64,000 nt of DNA from Cylindrospermopsis curvispora GIHE-G1 (lineage in GTDB: Bacteria; Cyanobacteriota; Cyanobacteriia; Cyanobacteriales; Nostocaceae). Of this stretch, positions 50,522 through 60,600 are shown piece by piece. Below the pieces are notes generated by a model, which did not search any database, had not been told where the DNA came from, and worked only from the letters and a program-made list of their open reading frames with translations. Location of the stretch: NCBI RefSeq assembly GCF_014489415.1, contig NZ_CP060822.1, positions 1,002,311-1,066,310 on the forward strand, given 5' to 3'. Numbering within the stretch: the first letter of the stretch is position 1; each line of letters starts with the position of its first letter. A program made the translations under genes and the position numbers.

Positions 50522-51481
50522 TTAGCGCATCAAGTTCAGCAGTTCCTTGGGAGAAGCTAATAAGTCAATTGCAACAAAGAAGATCTTACCTTGAGGATTA
50601 AGCAAGAATCGCCAAGCGATATTCATTCCCACGGCCGCGCCAAACCAGGGAGTTTGCACTTTACCGGTCACCTTTATTTGAGTATAACCATCTTCTACGG
50701 GTTCAGAAACTCCTCTTTCTGGAATCAGAGTCAGATTTTGACATTCCTCATTGAAAAATCTCAGAATGGCATCTCTGCCAACTATAGGTTTTTGAAAAGG
50801 AGGTTGGAGGGCACCATCAGGAGCAAATAGATCAATTAAGGCACCAAAGTCATTAGCATTCAAATTATTTACGTAACTTAGCACTGTTGAGTTAGTTACC
50901 CCTTCAATGGTAACTTGAGTCCGCTTTGACATTTCCGTGGGGACAACAACAGGTTCAGATATTCTGGTATAATCACCCAACTTGTTTGGGTCAAATCCCA
51001 TGTCCACTACCGTACTGCGTAAGGTTGTAATTTGCTGTCCCTGGTCCATTTCCCTCAGTGCTTGTAACACTGCTGCTGCATTAGCAGAAAGTTGGTATCC
51101 CGCTGGAATCGGAGCAACAATACCCTGTTCCATCCACTCACCCAGTTGATTCCAAAATCCTAGCTTGATATTAGGAGACCATGCTGCGTAGGTGCGGCAA
51201 ATTGGGGTGTCGGCATTATTCGCCAAGTCACACATAGCCTGTGTTTGTTCAGGAAAAGACATTTGACGAATTTGATTCAACGTAGGTTCTGCGAACTGCA
51301 TGCTAGCAGCTCCTGGTGCGGCAATTGTAACGGTCTTGCCCATTTCAAGATAGGCAAACCAAATCCATGCTAGCTGATCTTCTGCACTGAGCTGCTTAAA
51401 TCGGGCGATTGTAGCTGGTACTGCATCAGCGGAAAGAGTTTGTGGAAAAATCCCACGAGCTGAGTCAATTGTAATTGCCAT
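50522..51481 (-). CDS. ocp: Orange carotenoid protein
   Basis: A blue-light sensor and quencher: it binds a keto-carotenoid and, once activated, dissipates phycobilisome energy as heat. 319 residues from ATG 51481 (MAITIDSARGIFP), the standard start; a start at 51529 is rejected. The helical N-terminal domain contains WIWFAYLEMGKTVTIAAPGA and FWNQLGEWMEQGIVAPIP (the Trp110 region). The linker PVVVPTEM precedes an NTF2-like domain with the Trp/Tyr carotenoid keto contacts in MNIAWRF. An adjacent frp gene argues for the OCP1 type, which needs FRP. Confidence 0.96.
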   Translation of the reverse strand: MAITIDSARGIFPQTLSADAVPATIARFKQLSAEDQLAWIWFAYLEMGKTVTIAAPGAASMQFAEPTLNQIRQMSFPEQTQAMCDLANNADTPICRTYAAWSPNIKLGFWNQLGEWMEQGIVAPIPAGYQLSANAAAVLQALREMDQGQQITTLRSTVVDMGFDPNKLGDYTRISEPVVVPTEMSKRTQVTIEGVTNSTVLSYVNNLNANDFGALIDLFAPDGALQPPFQKPIVGRDAILRFFNEECQNLTLIPERGVSEPVEDGYTQIKVTGKVQTPWFGAAVGMNIAWRFLLNPQGKIFFVAIDLLASPKELLNLMR

Positions 51482-51611
51482 CTGTAAACCTATATTTTGA
51501 ATTACATCACACAAAATCAAGGATCCCACAAAACCGAACCCAATTATCCTTTTAGACCAATAAAACTTAACTCTTTTCTGCCAATATGGCTTTGTCCATA
51601 CCTTGTAACTT

Positions 51612-52082
51612 TTAGACGTGATCTTTTAATAACCAAAAACCACTGAAAGTTATTCCTGAATTGTCGGGTTGCACTAATAAAAAATGCACTCCCCCACTTA
51701 CTTTTTTGCGTTGTTGATAAACTTTGGCGGCCGCTGTCACATCCATATCTGTAAAAGTTGCTACTATCCAGCGATTCATGGAACCAGACTGTAAAATCAA
51801 TCCATCAGGGGCACCAGCAATATAGTTCAAACTAACTGGATTATTTTCATTTAACCATCTTGCCAAACGCAAAGACTGTTTACCACCATAAATCACCACT
51901 CCAGGTATGGAAACAGTCCCAGCTAAATCTAGGTTAGCTGGCACAAATGAGTCTGGAATTTTCCTAAATGGAATTGGACGACTGCCAAACTCTTCCAGGA
52001 TATCACCAGCACTAACACTTGCAAAACACCACTCCTCACCCCAAAGGCTTTCTGGCAATGGCATTGGTGGTAGCTGATTCAT
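51612..52082 (-). CDS. Conserved cyanobacterial protein of unknown function
   Basis: 156 residues, soluble, no signal peptide. Visible stretches are PESLWGEEWCFASVSAGDIL, IPGVVIYGGKQSLRLARWLN, LNYIAGAPDGLILQSG and RWIVATFTDMDVTAAAKVYQ. I recognise the sequence style as a cyanobacterial conserved protein but cannot name a domain. It lies 130 bp upstream of ocp on the same strand; a link to photoprotection is not supported beyond this. Confidence 0.7.
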   Translation of the reverse strand: MNQLPPMPLPESLWGEEWCFASVSAGDILEEFGSRPIPFRKIPDSFVPANLDLAGTVSIPGVVIYGGKQSLRLARWLNENNPVSLNYIAGAPDGLILQSGSMNRWIVATFTDMDVTAAAKVYQQRKKVSGGVHFLLVQPDNSGITFSGFWLLKDHV

Positions 52083-52126
52083 ACCCGGTGCTTTCCCCCT
52101 ACAACTTATGAACTATCAATATCAAA

Positions 52127-52200
52127 TGGCTCAGGTCGGATTCGAACCAACGACCCCAGGCTTATGAGTCCCGTGCTCTAACCTACTGAGCTACTGAGCC
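52127..52200 (-). tRNA. trnM: tRNA with CAU anticodon (Met, elongator type)
   Basis: 74 bases fold as a complete cloverleaf: acceptor GGCTCAG/CTGAGCC, D arm GCTC...GAGC, anticodon loop CTCATAA, variable loop of five, T arm GTTGG-TTCGAAT-CCGAC, discriminator A. CCA is not encoded. The stem next to the anticodon loop has an A-G apposition at 31-39. The first acceptor pair G-C rules out the initiator. A lysidine-modified Ile tRNA also has a CAU gene sequence and cannot be fully excluded. Confidence 0.9.
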
Positions 52201-52393
52201 TAACTTTTTATTTGTCTAACCTATCCTAGCACAGTATTTCCTCCATGACAACTCCCCAAAAGAAATTTTTTGGTCCTGATTATCCCGCAGATTTTGGTCA
52301 GGATAATCAGGACGTGCTGGGTATTGGCAGCTTTTAACCATAAGCTTATCTTAAATAACCAACAAGCAAAGTGGTTAAACATCAACCAAATAA

Positions 52394-54313
52394 TTACAAA
52401 CGTGCCTGAGAAGGTAAAAAGGCGATGGGATTAACCGCACCTTTCCCTGTGGGATGGATCTCAAAATGGGTGTGAGGACCAGTGCTAAAACCAGTGCTAC
52501 CCATGGCGGCAATGGTTTCTCCCTGTTGCACTTCCTGACCTACCCGCACTAAAATACGGCTGTTATGGGCATAACGGGTCATACTGCCATCCTCATGGCG
52601 TATTTCCACCAACAGTCCATAACCTCCATTATTCCAACCTGCTCTTTCTACTCGACCTGGAGCAGAGGCGTAAATTGGAGTTCCCACACCATTGGCAATA
52701 TCAATACCTCTGTGCATTCTACCCCAGCGCCAACCATAACCGGAAGTTAGAACGCCTTTAGCAGGCCAAATGTGACCCGTAAGAGCAGGACTATTATTTT
52801 CTTCCTCTGTATTTCTGGGTAAATATATATCCACTGCAGCCAAAGGAGGTAAAGCTGGAGATACGGTTGTACCCCGCAATTTACCCAGAGAATCCCGGGC
52901 GTTCATCCTCCTGGGAGGCACATTTAATCTAATACCCGAAGGATTCCTTCTGGTATTTCCAGGAACAAACTGAGGGTTGACAGGCTCATCATTGGGAGCG
53001 ATCGCATCTACACCAAATTGAGAATTAACAGACACATTACCATCTTCCGTTAGCCTAGGTACAGCAATTGTCACTGCCTTGGGTTGAACACCTAGTGAAA
53101 CTTTGACCGGATCAATATTCCCTTGTCCCAATGGGGATAAACTATTCTCAACTTTGCCAGAGTTAGCCAGGGTAATGCCAGATCTTTGAGCGCGATACTT
53201 TTGGCGTAGTCTTTCAATTTCTGCTTGTAAGCTACGAATGCGATCGTTGTTTGGCGTGACCTTTTCTAACTGAGTTGGAACTGTTTTTGGGGCTATTGCC
53301 ACACTCGTGGTAAACCCATCTGTAGAGCCACCTATTCCCTGTGTACTGGGGGTAGTTGACCGAGCTTCAGGCACTTGGGGGAGATTTTTGCCAACCACAG
53401 GTACGCTTATGGCAGATCCACTGCTTGGTGATGGGATCTGAGGTACTGCAATGGCAACTCCCTCATTGCTCACTGACGCTGGCAAAGGCAACTCAGCAGC
53501 ATTGGGCAAATTAGCTTCCCGGTCAGGGGGAACTAAAGGAGAAATAGCAATTTGGGCAATTCTTTTGGGTGGAATAGCAACCGGACTGGTTGGAGTAGGT
53601 AGCTCCTGTAGACCGGTCCCAGACTTAACCTGAGGAATAATCAGTTTCTGATTGACCTGCAAATCGTGAGGATCGCTCAGACCATTAGCCTGAATTAGCT
53701 CACCCACAGAGATCCCATAGCTACCAGCAATTTCCATCAAGGTGTCACCTGGCTTCACCTTGTAGTCAGAAATTTCCGTTGAAGCCACAACTTGGGGAGT
53801 TGTCAGTGCTGTGAAGGATTTTTCTTCTGGGAAGTTGTTATTGTTGACACTACTTGATTCTTGTGCCTCTTGAGGCAAGGAATTCAAATTGGTTTTTAAA
53901 CGTTCCGATTTTTCTTTTAGCTGGTTAAGTGCAAACTCTTGTTGTTCCCTTAGCTGGTCATCAGCAGTATTGTCAACCTCGGTAGGCACTTCAATACTTT
54001 CAGGCACGCTTGCTAAAGTGGGAGTTTGAACATCCAATTTTTCTGCCGTGATTTTTTCTACATCGGTTCCGACCGTAGCTGGACCTACGAAGGCTGCTTT
54101 TTCACTGCCAACCGGGGCTGCTGCCTGCGCTTGGTCGCTTTTTTGGGTGACAAAAAGGCTGGTGGCACCCATAGAAATTGCTAAACCAATCATGGCTGCT
54201 CGTGGTATTGCCCGGCAATTACCCTTTTGATTTGTCTCATTTAAGGCAAATTGGAAACTGTCAGAATTATTTTTAACCACAGCGTTTACCCTCTTGTTTA
54301 ATGCTCGATTCAA
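52394..54313 (-). CDS. LysM and M23 peptidase envelope protein
   Basis: 639 residues. A membrane segment or signal near 36-58 (AMIGLAISMGATSLFV) follows a 35-residue cytoplasmic part. LysM near 185-228: YKVKPGDTLMEIAGSYG and LQVNQKLIIP, which binds glycan chains. A long Pro/Ser-rich linker follows. The C-terminal 120 residues are an M23 domain with MHRGIDIANGVGTPIYA and GPHTHFEIHP, zinc ligands present. Such proteins act in peptidoglycan remodelling, for example in cell separation; M23 proteins are also needed for filament integrity and heterocyst maturation. Confidence 0.9.
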   Translation of the reverse strand: MNRALNKRVNAVVKNNSDSFQFALNETNQKGNCRAIPRAAMIGLAISMGATSLFVTQKSDQAQAAAPVGSEKAAFVGPATVGTDVEKITAEKLDVQTPTLASVPESIEVPTEVDNTADDQLREQQEFALNQLKEKSERLKTNLNSLPQEAQESSSVNNNNFPEEKSFTALTTPQVVASTEISDYKVKPGDTLMEIAGSYGISVGELIQANGLSDPHDLQVNQKLIIPQVKSGTGLQELPTPTSPVAIPPKRIAQIAISPLVPPDREANLPNAAELPLPASVSNEGVAIAVPQIPSPSSGSAISVPVVGKNLPQVPEARSTTPSTQGIGGSTDGFTTSVAIAPKTVPTQLEKVTPNNDRIRSLQAEIERLRQKYRAQRSGITLANSGKVENSLSPLGQGNIDPVKVSLGVQPKAVTIAVPRLTEDGNVSVNSQFGVDAIAPNDEPVNPQFVPGNTRRNPSGIRLNVPPRRMNARDSLGKLRGTTVSPALPPLAAVDIYLPRNTEEENNSPALTGHIWPAKGVLTSGYGWRWGRMHRGIDIANGVGTPIYASAPGRVERAGWNNGGYGLLVEIRHEDGSMTRYAHNSRILVRVGQEVQQGETIAAMGSTGFSTGPHTHFEIHPTGKGAVNPIAFLPSQARL

Positions 54314-54993
54314 AGATGACCTCCTATGATCAAACTTCGCTTAACTGATTTTGACCTTTCTTTTAAATGTCCGATGTTAATTCACAATTGGAACTACATC
54401 AAACCATAAGTCAAGATCACATTCAAGTCACACCTACCAGAGATATTGACCCAAGATTAACCTGTTTCTCTGATTTAGACAAGTTCATAGTTGTTAGTAA
54501 ATCTTAATTTTTTTCTTGGTTTGCTCTGTTAATACACCTCACAAAATTCAAGATTGTTGCAATCGGGCGGTTTATGTACTTAGGGTTACTAAGATCGAAA
54601 CCGGAAATAATGGTCATTGTTCGGTTTACTATCTTGGTTAACCTTTACTGGGTTGGGGTCACCAACAAACCATCCTCTTTACATCCTTAATACCTGGTTT
54701 TTTATTCCTATCCGTTTTACCAATATCAAACTTTATGTCCTTGTTCTCTAAAAAACAACCGTACAAGTTTTTACTAGTTTCCCCACCAGATAAACTGTGT
54801 CTCATGTCACAATCCCCTAAAAGACTTGATGGTACTTGCTTTCGACAATTTTACTGTGGAGAAAAAATCCTCTGAATAGGCTAAAATCTAGAAATCAACA
54901 AGTGCACTAAATTTGCTATATAAATTTCTTATATGTTATTACTGCTACATATTACTGTGCAGTGGAAAGTGGCCTTTTGGTCATGCTTTCATT
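54314..54993. other. Long intergenic region upstream of the M23 gene
   Basis: 680 bp with no reading frame I can support on either strand. It is AT-rich and probably holds the LysM/M23 gene promoter. I see no repeat family member, tRNA or clear terminator here. Confidence 0.5.
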
Positions 54994-55455
54994 TTACCTT
55001 AAATATCCTAACTGTCGTCGTGACTCAAATAAGGCTACAGCTACGCTAACTGATAGATTTAAGCTGCGAACGCCAGGTTGATCCATAGGAATGTAGAGGG
55101 TAGAGTCACAAATATCGAGAATATTTTCTGGTATACCCGTTGTTTCACTGCCAAACAATAACCAGTCATCAGGATGAAATTCGTACTGAATATAGCTAAT
55201 ATTGCCCCTGACGCTGAAGCCTAGGAGTCTACCCCCTCTTTGCTGATGGACTCTCAGGAATGTATGATATGATTCATGGTAGTTAAGTTTTACATGGGGC
55301 CAATAATCTAACCCTGCTCTTTTGAGGTAGCGGTCAGTGATTTCAAATCCTAAAGGGCCAACTAAATGCAGTTCGGTGGCCGTAGCAGCGCAGGTGCGGG
55401 CAATATTGCCTGTATTGGGGGGAATTTGTGGGTTAATTAAAACTACCTGAGGCAT
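54994..55455 (-). CDS. trmL: tRNA (cytidine/uridine-2'-O)-methyltransferase TrmL
   Basis: This methylates the ribose of base 34 in two leucine tRNAs using SAM. 153 residues, the minimal SPOUT size of TrmL/YibK. The knot motifs are VLINPQIPPNTGNIARTCAA (motif 1), WLLFGSETTGIPENIL (motif 2) and YIPMDQPGVRSLNLSVSVAV (motif 3), all complete. Confidence 0.95.
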   Translation of the reverse strand: MPQVVLINPQIPPNTGNIARTCAATATELHLVGPLGFEITDRYLKRAGLDYWPHVKLNYHESYHTFLRVHQQRGGRLLGFSVRGNISYIQYEFHPDDWLLFGSETTGIPENILDICDSTLYIPMDQPGVRSLNLSVSVAVALFESRRQLGYLR

Positions 55456-55546
55456 AAAATCAAAAACAGGGTTTTAAATGGTCAAAAACAGGTTTAGATG
55501 GGAACAGTTGGGATAACCTATAGGTTTTTCTTATACCTGGCAACTT

Positions 55547-56710
55547 TTAAGCAATTGCGGAGGAACACAATAACTTGCTTTCTAGTTCTTTTTCCCGTTC
55601 GTGAGTACTAACTACCGCTTGTTTGATGACTTGGTGAATGTCTATTCCCACTTTGTGTAATTGTAGCCACTGCTGGGCTTCGTTACCTTCCCGGAGTATT
55701 TTCTTTAGGGGGGAGAGAAAACAACTAAATCCCTCTTGTTTGGCTATTTTCCACACTTGTTCATATACCTGGCTAATCCATTCTCTGGCTATAATAACAC
55801 TGCCATCTTGCCAGTGCTGTAACTTAGCGTCTAAACTGAATTTGGCTGCTGACATTTCGTTTTTATTTGTTAGATTAATTAAATCATCTAATGAAAAGTT
55901 ACTCTGTTTGAGTGGATCTATGTTATCATTCTCTATTATTTGTAACAGTCTTGCCTCTAGTAAAGAAGTAATTGCTAACAAAGAAATGGGATCTGTTACT
56001 AAGTCACAAATTCTCAATTCCAATCGGTTCAAATTATACGGACGGCGATCGCCATTAGGTCTAACGGATGTCCATAAATGTCGCACATTCCTCATAGTAC
56101 CTGCTTCTAACTGGGATTCTACCCACTTGACATGATGTGTATGACTGGTAAATAGAGGTACATAATTGGGAGTTTGAGGGAATAGTCCCCATCGCGTGGA
56201 ATGATAGCCAGTAGCTTGACCATTTAAAAAGGGTGATGAAGCACTCAGTGCTAAAAATAGAGGAGCTTCTAAACGAATAACTCGACAAGCTCGCATCAAA
56301 ACTTCTGGATCTGGTATACCAACATTAATATGCACACTAGCAGTTACCACCTTTGTGCCGTAGGTTTGCTCAATGTAATCATGATATGGGTTAGTAAGAT
56401 CAGAGCGATAAAATCGATCACCACCTCCAAGGGATAAGGTACTTCCCGGAATTAGCGTATATTTATTATTTAATTTATCCAAGTTAGACAAATTATCTAA
56501 ATAATTTCTTAAGCGTTGTCGAGGAAGCAAGAGGTTACACAACTGATATTCATAGCTAGTGGACGGGGGAGTAATATATTCTACATTACGACTATCTGGT
56601 TCTCGCATAAAACCTTGTAGTTCTGAAACAATACGATCGGAGAGACCGACAATATCACCCTCAGACGTACCGGTATAGATTTCAATTTCAAAGCCTTTTG
56701 TTAAGACCAC
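55547..56710 (-). CDS. gshA: Glutamate-cysteine ligase (cyanobacterial type)
   Basis: This joins Glu and Cys with ATP, the first step of glutathione synthesis. 387 residues, the length of the cyanobacterial family. It starts MVLTKGFEIEIYTGTSEG as homologues do. Conserved stretches are REPDSRNVEYITPPS, ASVHINVGIPDPEVLMRACR, LSASSPFLNGQATGYHSTRWG and RLELRICDLV. gshB is not adjacent. Confidence 0.93.
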   Translation of the reverse strand: MVLTKGFEIEIYTGTSEGDIVGLSDRIVSELQGFMREPDSRNVEYITPPSTSYEYQLCNLLLPRQRLRNYLDNLSNLDKLNNKYTLIPGSTLSLGGGDRFYRSDLTNPYHDYIEQTYGTKVVTASVHINVGIPDPEVLMRACRVIRLEAPLFLALSASSPFLNGQATGYHSTRWGLFPQTPNYVPLFTSHTHHVKWVESQLEAGTMRNVRHLWTSVRPNGDRRPYNLNRLELRICDLVTDPISLLAITSLLEARLLQIIENDNIDPLKQSNFSLDDLINLTNKNEMSAAKFSLDAKLQHWQDGSVIIAREWISQVYEQVWKIAKQEGFSCFLSPLKKILREGNEAQQWLQLHKVGIDIHQVIKQAVVSTHEREKELESKLLCSSAIA

Positions 56711-56751
56711 GTTATTTTGCTCCTTGGCTCTTCTAATTTAAATAAATTGTA

Positions 56752-57615
56752 TCAAACTTGACGATTTTTGTCATCCAAGAGAAAGTTAATCGTTTCTTGA
56801 GGTAAATCACATAATTCTGACAGAGAAATTCTACCTTCATCTAAAAAATAGCCAACCCTAGTGGATGCTGCTGGCAAAATTCGCTTACCACTACGAATCT
56901 GTATCTGAAACTTATGCTCTGTAACGTCAAACATCACAAACAGTGATACTAACTTCCAAATCATTTGAGTTGGTGGTAATATTCTAAAACCCGTGACTAT
57001 TTTCCCCATCTCTGGTAAATGAAATGACAAATGGGAATTTTGAATAATTTCTTGTATGTCTGTTAAGGTTAATGCAGAAATGTCCAAATTGCCATCTTGC
57101 AAGTTGAGCAACAAGGACAAGTCTGGTAAATGCCTGGGCACGTCATGATTAAAAGCTTCCGTCGTCAGAGTAAATTTACCCTCTAGGATATCTGTATTAG
57201 CGTAAATGTGTACATCATAAGCTGGTTGAGGAACAGTTCCTTTTTCATAGAATAATCTACCTTCCTGAGTAACCGTGATTGGGGTTTGAAATGCCAAAGT
57301 TTGTAGTGATTGAAGAATAGAAATTGTACTGTGGACGAATACAGGATCTAGAGCCAAAATTGCTGCCAACTCATCTGGTGTTGGTGCGGGTTTAAATTCT
57401 ATTGCTGCACGAATAATAAACTCCTCTAAAACATTAAATGGGCGAGATTCCTTAATGGTTAAATCTAGGGAATTTTGATACAAACTATAGCGAAATTGAC
57501 GAGCAGCAAAAACCGACAAATTGGGATTTTTAATTTCAATTTCGCCGACCATGGTTTTCAGATAGGGATCAATATTTTTATTCAAAGAAGCGGGAAACAT
57601 CAAAAAAACCTCCAT
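56752..57615 (-). CDS. Partner protein of the helicase, unknown function
   Basis: 287 residues from ATG 57615, which overlaps the 3' end of the helicase gene by 38 nt; another ATG at 57600 would still overlap. The N-terminal part FNVLEEFIIRAAIEFKPAPT plus DELAAILALDPVFVHSTISI looks like a winged-helix region. The remainder is alpha/beta with no motif I know. It may be a DNA-binding or adaptor subunit acting with the helicase. No nuclease or membrane motif was seen. Confidence 0.65.
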   Translation of the reverse strand: MEVFLMFPASLNKNIDPYLKTMVGEIEIKNPNLSVFAARQFRYSLYQNSLDLTIKESRPFNVLEEFIIRAAIEFKPAPTPDELAAILALDPVFVHSTISILQSLQTLAFQTPITVTQEGRLFYEKGTVPQPAYDVHIYANTDILEGKFTLTTEAFNHDVPRHLPDLSLLLNLQDGNLDISALTLTDIQEIIQNSHLSFHLPEMGKIVTGFRILPPTQMIWKLVSLFVMFDVTEHKFQIQIRSGKRILPAASTRVGYFLDEGRISLSELCDLPQETINFLLDDKNRQV

Positions 57616-60600
57616 GACGACGAACAATATTTGAGACCTGTGAATACATACCACCAACTACACCGAGATTTTTGGTAAATAAATCATGACATCCAACAAT
57701 TATTAGTAATTCCTGAGCGCGAGAAAAAGCGACGTTAACCCGTTCTGGTTTTTTGGCAAAGCCCACATCTCCTCGCTCATTATTTCTTACCATACTCACA
57801 ATAACCACGGGTCTTTCCATCCCTTGAAACCTATCTACCGTTCCGGTTCTGATATGTAATGAAGGAAAAAGTTCTGGAGTTAGACGCTCTTCAATTTTTC
57901 GTAACTGAGCTCCATAAAATGTGATTACGGCTATTTCCTTCTTGGGTTTTCCATTGGCTATCTTTTCCCACCAATTATCTTCAAATTGTTGACAGATTTT
58001 TTGGATCACGTCTATTTCCGCCATATTAAAAAAAGATGTGCCTAGCTGTTGTTCTTGAAACTTCTTTTCTTTGGGCATTTTTACCCAAATTAAATGGTCT
58101 TTTGGTCGCAGTAGAGTTCCTGCTAAGTTGTGGGCCCGTTTGATATCAGCTTCTAAGATACCACATTCCAATTTCCCATGATAAAACTGATTAATTGCTC
58201 CCATAATAGTAGGGTGCATTCGATATTGGGTATTTAGCATTTGCTTAATGCTATCATCTGCTTTTTCAAACTGGAATTTAAATAAGGATTCCTCCAGAAA
58301 TCTAATTTCTTCTCTGGAGTTTTCCATTGTTTGAGCAACTTCCTCAACCGTATTGCTATCAATCATGGGTGGTAGTTGGCGATGGTCTCCCACCATAACT
58401 AATTTTTTCGCTTTTAATGCGGGAATAAGTAATTCCGGTGGTGTGCATTTACTCACCTCATCAATAATCACAACATCAAAATATTTGAACTCTTCTGAGA
58501 AGTTGTAATTTGCAGCTTGCACGCAAGTAATACCAACAACGTTGGCATTATCCAAATAAATTTGTCGTAAATCGTTGCTGTCTCTCTCAGAGGGTTGACG
58601 CAGTTTGGCTACCCAATCTTGGATAAATTGTTGATATTTACCTAGATAATTTTGTTGAGTTTCTAGTTCCTGGTACCAAATATCAAATCTTGTTTTTATC
58701 TGATCTAGAAAATCTAAATTTAATAAATCTGTTTCTGGAGTTTTGGGTTTTAGTTTATCTGGTAGATCTTGTAAATGAATATCCCACCACTTTATTTCTT
58801 TGATTAAATCGTGGGGTATATCAGTTGCTAATTTTGTGGCTATTTCTTTTAATTGGTCTTTTACTTTCTCTAGTTTACGCCATGATATTTCACAGTTTTG
58901 GGTAATTTTGATTAATTCTTCTGGCAATCCTTCTTGAATTTTGGCTAATAGGTCTACAGGATTTAATCCCGACTGCAAATTGTCTAGATTGGTGATGGAA
59001 TTTTCCCACAGGTTAACCTGCTGGGTAAATTCTGGCTCCCTTTCCCAAATAGTTGCTGGTTTGGCTAGACATTCTTGGGTAATATTTTTTAATTTCGGGG
59101 GCAAATTTTTCTGCTTATATAGTTGTTTTAAAATTACCACAACTTGTTCTAGCTGATTTTTTACATTCTCCTTAGATTTATCTACCATAGCTTGAGCTTT
59201 GGCAAGTTGTTCCGAATTAACTTTCTGCTGGTCTATAATTTCCCGTGATTCTTCTTTGGGCAAGTTATTTCTTAAATTATCTAAATTATTTAAATTATTT
59301 ATTTGTGCCTCCGTTTCTTTTTTTAGTTTGAGAATGCATTGCCGGGAATTGGTCAGAACCACATCTATTAATTCTTGAGTAATATAATTATAATGGGCTG
59401 TAGCTTGAGAGCTATTGGATTTGTCCCTACTGTAGGTCTGTTCTAGTTCTAATAACCAGGATTGAGTGTTTTCAACTAGAATTTGCCTTTGTTTGTTACC
59501 CAAAAATTGATACTTCTTAAACTGTTGATAGATCCCTTGCCATTTTTGGCGATCGCCTTTTTGTAAAAGCAGGAAGTGTTGACTAAAATGTTGTTGTATA
59601 AACTCACTAAAATAATACTGTTTTCCCTTGACATTAGAGCATTTAGCAGTAATTTCATAGGACATGGCTTTGATTAAAGCTTGCCATTCTGGTTGTTTTA
59701 TTTGACAATTTTTAGGGAGTATTGGCAACTGCAACTGATGGGCAAACATTAATAGTCCTAAAGGTAGATTGAGCATTTCTTCGGTCAGCAATAGATCAGA
59801 GGTTTGTCCATTAACCACCAAGTCATAAATATGGGCGGGAGCATTCTTTTTCCATTCTTGAATAGCATCAATAATATAGTTAATCTCTCGCTGACGATTC
59901 TCCCAGTTTTTGATGCTTGTTTGTGCAGTTTTCCCCAGATTGTGATCCCGGTGGGGTAATTGCTTTTGTAATTGTTGTAAAGTTCCAGAATGCTTATGAA
60001 AAACCTTGACCATTTTCACCAAGTCGGCCATAGCCATGGTCCCATCATAAGCATAACTAAATGTGGCTTGGAATCCGTCAATTTCCTTAGCTATATTTTC
60101 CTGTAACCATAGAGATAAGCTAAACATATCATCTTCAGGACAACTAATTCCTAACTGCTCCATATAATTTTTAGCTTGAGCCACTTTTTTTTGGAAACTT
60201 TTTGATAGATTACTGGATAGATTATTTTCCACCCCATGGATTCTTATTCGTGATAATGTTTTCCTGAGTTCCAAATTATGACTACTAATATTTTTAGTCC
60301 TCTTGGGTTGATTGAGAATATTCTCTAAATCAACTATTAGGGATTCCATATCCTGTTTATCCTGAATTAATTGGCTGTACACCCTTTCTTCTTCTTCCCA
60401 AATACTCTCTAGCGTGCTTTTTTCTGTTTTTAATTTTTGCTGTTGGTGGTTAAACTGCTTTATTGAATTGTAATACTCCCTGAACCGTTCATAATTTCTC
60501 AGTAACCCCTGAAGAACCTGGATATTTTCCCAACGCTGATAAAGATTATTTTCACAGTCATGGGCAGTATTTTCTAGCCATCTTCCAATTACTTGGTCTT

